Shown in pieces: positions 60,300-64,000 of a DNA stretch of 64,000 nt. The stretch covers positions 79,860 to 143,859 of the forward strand of contig DASYKS010000099.1 of assembly GCA_035995205.1 (NCBI GenBank). The letters run 5' to 3'. How positions within the stretch are numbered: the stretch's first letter is position 1; each line of letters begins with the position of its first letter. Made by a program: the position numbers and the translations under genes. This DNA is from DASYKS01 sp035995205 (GTDB taxonomy: Bacteria; Acidobacteriota; Thermoanaerobaculia; Multivoradales; UBA5704). The notes under the pieces were generated by a model. That model did not search any database and was not told the DNA's origin. It was given only the letters and a program-made list of their open reading frames with translations.

Positions 60300-60745
60300 G
60301 TAAAGTCGCCGCGACGAACGCCGAGGCCACCCGGCGGAACGGTGAAGCCACCGCGCCGAACGCTCCCGCCACAGAGCGGAACGCCGAAGCCACCGAGAAA
60401 TTCACTGAAGCCACTGAGAAAATCGCTGAAGCCACTGAGAAATTCACTGAAGCCACCGAGAAAATCGCTGAAGTCCCCGAGAAAACCACTGAAGTCCCCG
60501 AGAAAATCACTGAAGTCCCCCAATCGACCGGATACGCCGGTGAAACGACCAGTCTTTCCGGCCACTTTGGCGCATTCCTCGGTGGCTTCGGCGGACGACT
60601 CGGTAATTTTTGCCATTTGGTGAGTGGCTTCAGCGGCGGAGTGCGTGGCTTCACCGACTCCGAGCGTTGCTCCGCCGCTCAACTCGGTGGCTTCAGTGAT
60701 TTTCTCAGTGGCTTCCGCGAATTTCTCGGTGGCTTCGCTGGCCAA
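60300..60745. repeat. Third 21-bp-period repeat region with inverted arms
   Basis: Left arm (about 60370-60515) has seven or eight 21-bp units of the type GAAGCCACTGAGAAAATC plus three bases. Right arm (about 60690-60740) holds the same units in reverse complement (TTTTCTCAGTGGCTTC), so the region can fold into a long imperfect hairpin. On the plus strand the left arm would read as EATEKFT/EATEKIA heptads, on the minus strand as GDFSDFL heptads, but no start codon with a ribosome-binding site supports either. The stretch 60746-61049 holds further GTGGCTTCGC words and no clear gene. Confidence 0.7.
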
Positions 60746-61049
60746 GCGACCGATTTGGGCGCTTTTGCGTTGCTTCAGCCCCGTTTTGCGTGGCTTCGCC
60801 CCCGAAACTGCGTGGCTTCGCGGGGAAGCCTCCGGTGGCTTCGCGCGACGCTACCCTGCTCGCTCCGGACGGGAACGCCTGATTCGGACCGCCGGCTTCG
60901 GCTGGCGGGACATCGACCGGCTGATCCACAAGAACGGCGGCTTCACCGCGCACCTGGGTCTCGAAACGGGAAGGGCAGCCGCTCAACGAGTTGCTGGAGA
61001 TCCTCGGACGTGATCGACGTCAAGTGAGGCTCTCGCTCACCGCTGGACC

Positions 61050-61694
61050 GTGCGCGAGCTCAAATGCCAGCGCGATTCGATCCTGTTCGAGCGCGCCGGC
61101 CTGTCGCGCGACCGCGAGGCCGTTCTGGCCCTCGCCAACCAGGGACGGCTGCTCGACATCGCGACCGCGAATGTCCGCGACCTCTACGTGCTGGAGTTCC
61201 TCGACCTGCCGGAACGACCTGCGTACTCGGAGGCCGACCTGGAGAGCGCCTTGCTCCACCACCTCCAAGACTTCCTGCTCGAGCTCGGCAGCGACTTCGC
61301 CTTCGTGGGACGGCAATATCGCATCACCGTGGGAGGCCGCCATCATTTCATCGACCTCCTCTTCTTTCATCGCCGCTTGCGTTGCCTCATGGCGATCGAC
61401 CTCAAGATCGGAGCGTTCGGCCACGAGGACGCGGGCCAGATGAACTTCTACCTCAACTATCTGCGCGAGAATCTCTCGCTGAAAGAGGAGAACCCGCCTG
61501 TCGGCATCGTGCTGTGCGCCGACAAAGATGCGGAAGAGGTGCATTACGCCACCGGCAACCTCGACCACCAGATTTTCGTCTCGCGGTATCTGACCCGACT
61601 GCCGACCGAACAGCAGCTTCGCGCCTGGCTGTCTGAAGAGCGGGAATTGTTAGCGCGTCAGTCTGCGTCGAAGGAAAACGGGTCGAGAGCGTGA
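61050..61694 (+). CDS. YhcG-type PD-(D/E)XK nuclease domain, N-terminally truncated
   Basis: A 214-residue protein matching the C-terminal nuclease domain of DUF1016/YhcG proteins: the lead-in VRELKCQRDSILFERAGLSRD, then ALLHHLQDFLLELGSDFAFVGRQYRI, FIDLLFFHRRLRCLMAIDLKIGAF (Asp and the D-x-K catalytic pair) and YLRENLSLKEENPPVGIVLC. Normal YhcG has a further about 150-residue N-terminal winged-helix domain; upstream of GTG 61050 that domain is absent or broken. So the nuclease site looks intact but DNA recognition is lost. Probably a remnant of an accessory element. Confidence 0.7.
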   Translation: MRELKCQRDSILFERAGLSRDREAVLALANQGRLLDIATANVRDLYVLEFLDLPERPAYSEADLESALLHHLQDFLLELGSDFAFVGRQYRITVGGRHHFIDLLFFHRRLRCLMAIDLKIGAFGHEDAGQMNFYLNYLRENLSLKEENPPVGIVLCADKDAEEVHYATGNLDHQIFVSRYLTRLPTEQQLRAWLSEERELLARQSASKENGSRA

Positions 61695-61743
61695 CTCGTT
61701 GGACGTCTTCTTGCTCTCCGTCGAGTGATAGTATAGCTGGTTT

Positions 61744-63903
61744 ATGAGGTCAGCATCTCTAAGCACGTCTAAAGTAGATACGGTAAGAGCCTCACGCGAT
61801 GGCCACGAGTTCCACGAGGCATGGACTGCGCGAAGGTCAATGCAGCTCTTATGGCCAGAGTGCGATCTCACTGCAATCGCTGTTGAGGGTCTTTCTCCAA
61901 CCGACCAGCCGAAAGCTTCCCCGGCCGCTGTGGAAGTGGCAGACATTACTCTCTATTACGGCTCCGTGGAATTCAGACAAGCCAGGCGCACGACAATCGC
62001 GCAATTCAAATACTCGATAGCCAAAAGCACGGACGCTTTTCGAGCCGCCGATGCCAAGAAAACGATTACAAAATTTGCAAAGGCATACCACGATTACACC
62101 AAGAACTACGGACAAAAGGCAGTCGAGGCCAAGCTTGATTTCGAGCTGATAACAAATAGGCCAATCTACCTGCCCCTGCTCCAAGCGATAGAGGCCTTTT
62201 CCAAGGGGCTGCCTTGTTCCGGAGAAGTTGAAAGGCAAGCAAACCAGTTCAAAATCGCCTCTGATCTTGATGGAAGACAGCTCGCGAACTTCGCTCGGAA
62301 GTGTAGGTTTGTAGGTTTGACCGGTACCCTCGTCCATTCCAAGGATGAACTTGCAGGCCTAATCGTTGATTGGTCCGCCACTACCGATTCACTCGCGACA
62401 GCGCGCCTTGGGCAGCTCCGGCAATTGGTTCGCGATAAGGCAGGCAGTAGCGGGATGCCTCATAATCTCATCAAGAGGACAGACATTTTAGCGGCGCTTC
62501 AGGTGAGCGATCAAGAGGATTTATTGCCATGTAAGCCTGCAATCCCAGTCGTGGGAGAGATTGTTGAACGTGAACAACTCGCCGCCGCCCTGGTCCGCCT
62601 CTCTGGGCTCTCGGTACCGCTCCTCATTCACGCGGCAGGGGGGGTTGGGAAAACAGTCTTCATGACAAGCCTGGCCAGTGCGATGCGCAATGAGGGTGAA
62701 GCAGTCTTCTTTGATTGCTTCGGCGGCGGTGCTTATCGTTCGCCTGAGGACGCTCGCCACTTAGCCAAGCGTGGACTTATTCATATCGCAAACACACTTG
62801 CCTTCCGTGGGTTGTGTGATCCCATTCTACCTGGCAGTACAGATACTCAAACTCTCCTGACTACGTTTAGGCGACGGCTCGAACAAAGTGTGAAGATGCT
62901 CAATATTGCGACTCCGGGACAAGGAGTTACGCTCTTCCTAGATGCGATCGACAACGCGGCCTTGATCGCAGAGGAGCGGAGCGAAGATGCATTTCCAATT
63001 CTCCTTCTAAAGAGCTTCCAGCTCAAGCCGCTTGCCGGGTTCACGCTGGTAGTTTCATGCCGAACTGAGCGCAGACCTTCAACTGGTGTACCGCTTGAGG
63101 AGTTCCCGCTTCGTCCCTTCTCACTGGACGAAACAGAAGCATACTTACGACCACGCCTACCTCGTGTTTCTCAAGGAGAAATCACGGTAGCACACGCGCG
63201 ATCGGGAGGAAATCCACGCGTACTGGAGCATCTCGTCAAGAGCGGTCGGGGTCTTCTTGACGAATCCGAGATCAACAAGAAGGTTCAATTGGATGACCTG
63301 ATTCAACAGCGAATCGATGATGCGGTCGCCACAGCCTGGCAGCGAGGCTATCCACCAAAGGGCATCGATTTATTCTTGGCGGGGCTCGCCGTGTTGCCCC
63401 CACCGGTACCGCTTGATGATTATGCAGGAGCTCACGGGTTAGTATTAAGTGCAGTAGAGAGTTTTGCTGCCGACCTAAGCCCATTGCTGGAGCGGACGAA
63501 TCAAGGACTGATGTTTCGGGATGAACCCACGGAGACGTTGGTACGTGAGCGGTATTCCTCCCTTCCAGACGCGCTACGCCGTGTCGCTGACAATCTGTCA
63601 GCTCGCCAGGACTCGTCTGTGTATGCTGCGCGGGCGCTTCCAGGTCTTCTACACAAGCTCGATGATGGTGATCAACTCTTTCAGCTTGCCTTTGATGATC
63701 GGGTACCGGCGGCGATCACAACCACAGTTGGGAGGCGAAACATTCGCTATGCACGACTTAGGGCGGCGGTACTCCATGCAGCGATCAAGAACAATCATAA
63801 CTACCTTGTTCAACTACTCGTAGAGCTAGCGACTATAGCGGCCGTCGATCAGCGCGGAGCTAATCCGTTGAGAGTTCCCCCGGCTCTGCCGGGGAGGCAG
63901 TAG
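61744..63903 (+). CDS. Avs-like antiviral STAND ATPase with N-terminal nuclease, 3' truncated
   Basis: A 719-residue protein with noticeably lower GC than the rest of the window, suggesting recent transfer. Residues about 15-240 resemble the DUF4297/Cap4-type endonuclease (Glu48, Asp67 and Gln87-x-Lys89 in the order E...D...QxK). Residues about 270-480 are a STAND NTPase: Walker A AGGVGKT (298-304), Walker B LFLDAIDNA, and a winged-helix region follows. The last about 13 residues (after GANP) derive from the adjoining insertion element, so the sensor repeats expected in Avs proteins are lost. Likely a broken phage-defence gene. Confidence 0.72.
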   Translation: MRSASLSTSKVDTVRASRDGHEFHEAWTARRSMQLLWPECDLTAIAVEGLSPTDQPKASPAAVEVADITLYYGSVEFRQARRTTIAQFKYSIAKSTDAFRAADAKKTITKFAKAYHDYTKNYGQKAVEAKLDFELITNRPIYLPLLQAIEAFSKGLPCSGEVERQANQFKIASDLDGRQLANFARKCRFVGLTGTLVHSKDELAGLIVDWSATTDSLATARLGQLRQLVRDKAGSSGMPHNLIKRTDILAALQVSDQEDLLPCKPAIPVVGEIVEREQLAAALVRLSGLSVPLLIHAAGGVGKTVFMTSLASAMRNEGEAVFFDCFGGGAYRSPEDARHLAKRGLIHIANTLAFRGLCDPILPGSTDTQTLLTTFRRRLEQSVKMLNIATPGQGVTLFLDAIDNAALIAEERSEDAFPILLLKSFQLKPLAGFTLVVSCRTERRPSTGVPLEEFPLRPFSLDETEAYLRPRLPRVSQGEITVAHARSGGNPRVLEHLVKSGRGLLDESEINKKVQLDDLIQQRIDDAVATAWQRGYPPKGIDLFLAGLAVLPPPVPLDDYAGAHGLVLSAVESFAADLSPLLERTNQGLMFRDEPTETLVRERYSSLPDALRRVADNLSARQDSSVYAARALPGLLHKLDDGDQLFQLAFDDRVPAAITTTVGRRNIRYARLRAAVLHAAIKNNHNYLVQLLVELATIAAVDQRGANPLRVPPALPGRQ

Positions 63904-64000
63904 AAGTTTGACGATTCCGTAGGTGTCCATCGCAGAGACTTCCGATCGTGAGCCGCCAAGCACGCGAAAGGAAGGTCCACGATGGACAAGTTGGAGAGTT
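63866..64000 (+). mobile_element. Left end of a probable IS200/IS605-family element
   Basis: At the abrupt end of the Avs-like frame there is a compact hairpin, CCCCGGC (63878-63884), TCT, GCCGGGG (63888-63894), followed by about 90 bp and a GGAAGG site before ATG 63982. A subterminal hairpin, no terminal inverted repeat, and a frame opening with MDKLES fit the left end of an IS200/IS605-type element. The element continues beyond the window, so family and boundaries are provisional. Confidence 0.6.
63982..64000 (+). CDS. Start of a probable IS200-type transposase (partial)
   Basis: ATG 63982 follows AAAGGAAGG by 7 bases and opens MDKLES before the window ends. IS200/IS605 Y1 transposases often begin this way (MDxLxSLSHT...). 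Six residues are too few to prove identity; the placement after a subterminal hairpin supports it. Confidence 0.45.

Noticed and set aside
60370..60515. CRISPR array
   Set aside because: Units are contiguous 21-bp repeats without spacers, and no cas genes are present.
60310..60620. Plus-strand coiled-coil protein of EATEKIA heptads
   Set aside because: No start codon with a ribosome-binding site; the same DNA reads equally well as heptads on the other strand, as expected for any 21-bp repeat.
60101..60745. 215-residue N-terminal extension of the sigma-54 activator
   Set aside because: It consists of FSDFLGDF-type heptads from the repeat DNA, and a promoter-like TACAAT lies between it and ATG 60100.

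Overview
The window is a GC-rich (roughly two thirds G+C) chromosomal segment of a bacterium with eukaryote-like signalling genes: serine/threonine kinases fused to TPRs, MglA-type GTPase, CHAT/STAND proteins, large TPR proteins, B-box fingers and a group 1h-type [NiFe]-hydrogenase. This mix, the Mla lipid-transport operon (hence an outer membrane) and the low-complexity intergenic DNA suggest an Acidobacteriota member, perhaps Thermoanaerobaculia-like. That placement is inference; no rRNA or tRNA was seen.

Layout. 1-470: 21-bp-period repeats. 471-4292 (minus): putrescine/polyamine-type catabolic operon (permease, glutamine synthetase-like ligase, class I amidotransferase). 4539-4888: RHH antitoxin plus a decayed MazF-like toxin. 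4842-9713 (minus): membrane protein, FtsX/ABC exporter pair and a membrane-bound AraC regulator. 9987-16206 (plus): an eight-gene operon encoding an apparently complete ubiquitin-like conjugation system: two B-box proteins, YukD-like Ubl, E1, JAB peptidase, FHA membrane protein, RING/PHD-like membrane protein and E2. 16247-28046: a divergent hydrogenase locus. The minus arm has an MglA-like GTPase, small subunit, large subunit and a 4-Cys protein; the plus arm has a second small subunit, a 4-Cys protein, maturation protease, TPR protein, two small membrane proteins, a NifU-Rieske fusion and a split HypF. 28129-28737: a core-deleted Rpn-like remnant, then 21-bp-period repeats. 29282-40131: a CHAT-STAND ATPase followed by four paralogous TPR proteins with a common N-terminal domain. 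40159-49866: ordinary metabolism and core genes (kbl, tdh, MFS exporter, dnaB, alr, mlaEFD). 50112-60100: a secreted protein, then five small proteins ending in a DP(T/S)I(L/V)(V/I)DPP signature, placed tail-to-tail with two paralogous TPR-kinases, and an FHA/sigma-54 activator overlapping the second kinase. 60300-60745: a third 21-bp-period repeat with inverted arms. 61050-64000: lower-GC accessory DNA with an N-terminally truncated YhcG-type nuclease and an Avs-like nuclease-STAND gene cut by what looks like an IS200/IS605-type element running off the window.

Most notable are (i) the membrane-anchored Ubl-E1-E2-RING-JAB operon with FHA and B-box components, (ii) the repeated module of DPTILVDPP small proteins facing a TPR-kinase, with sequence traces of module duplication, (iii) the CHAT-STAND gene with in-trans TPR paralogues, and (iv) a group 1h-type hydrogenase locus with two small subunits, an MglA-like GTPase and a degenerate split HypF. 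All calls rest on reading motifs and arrangement; no database search was run.
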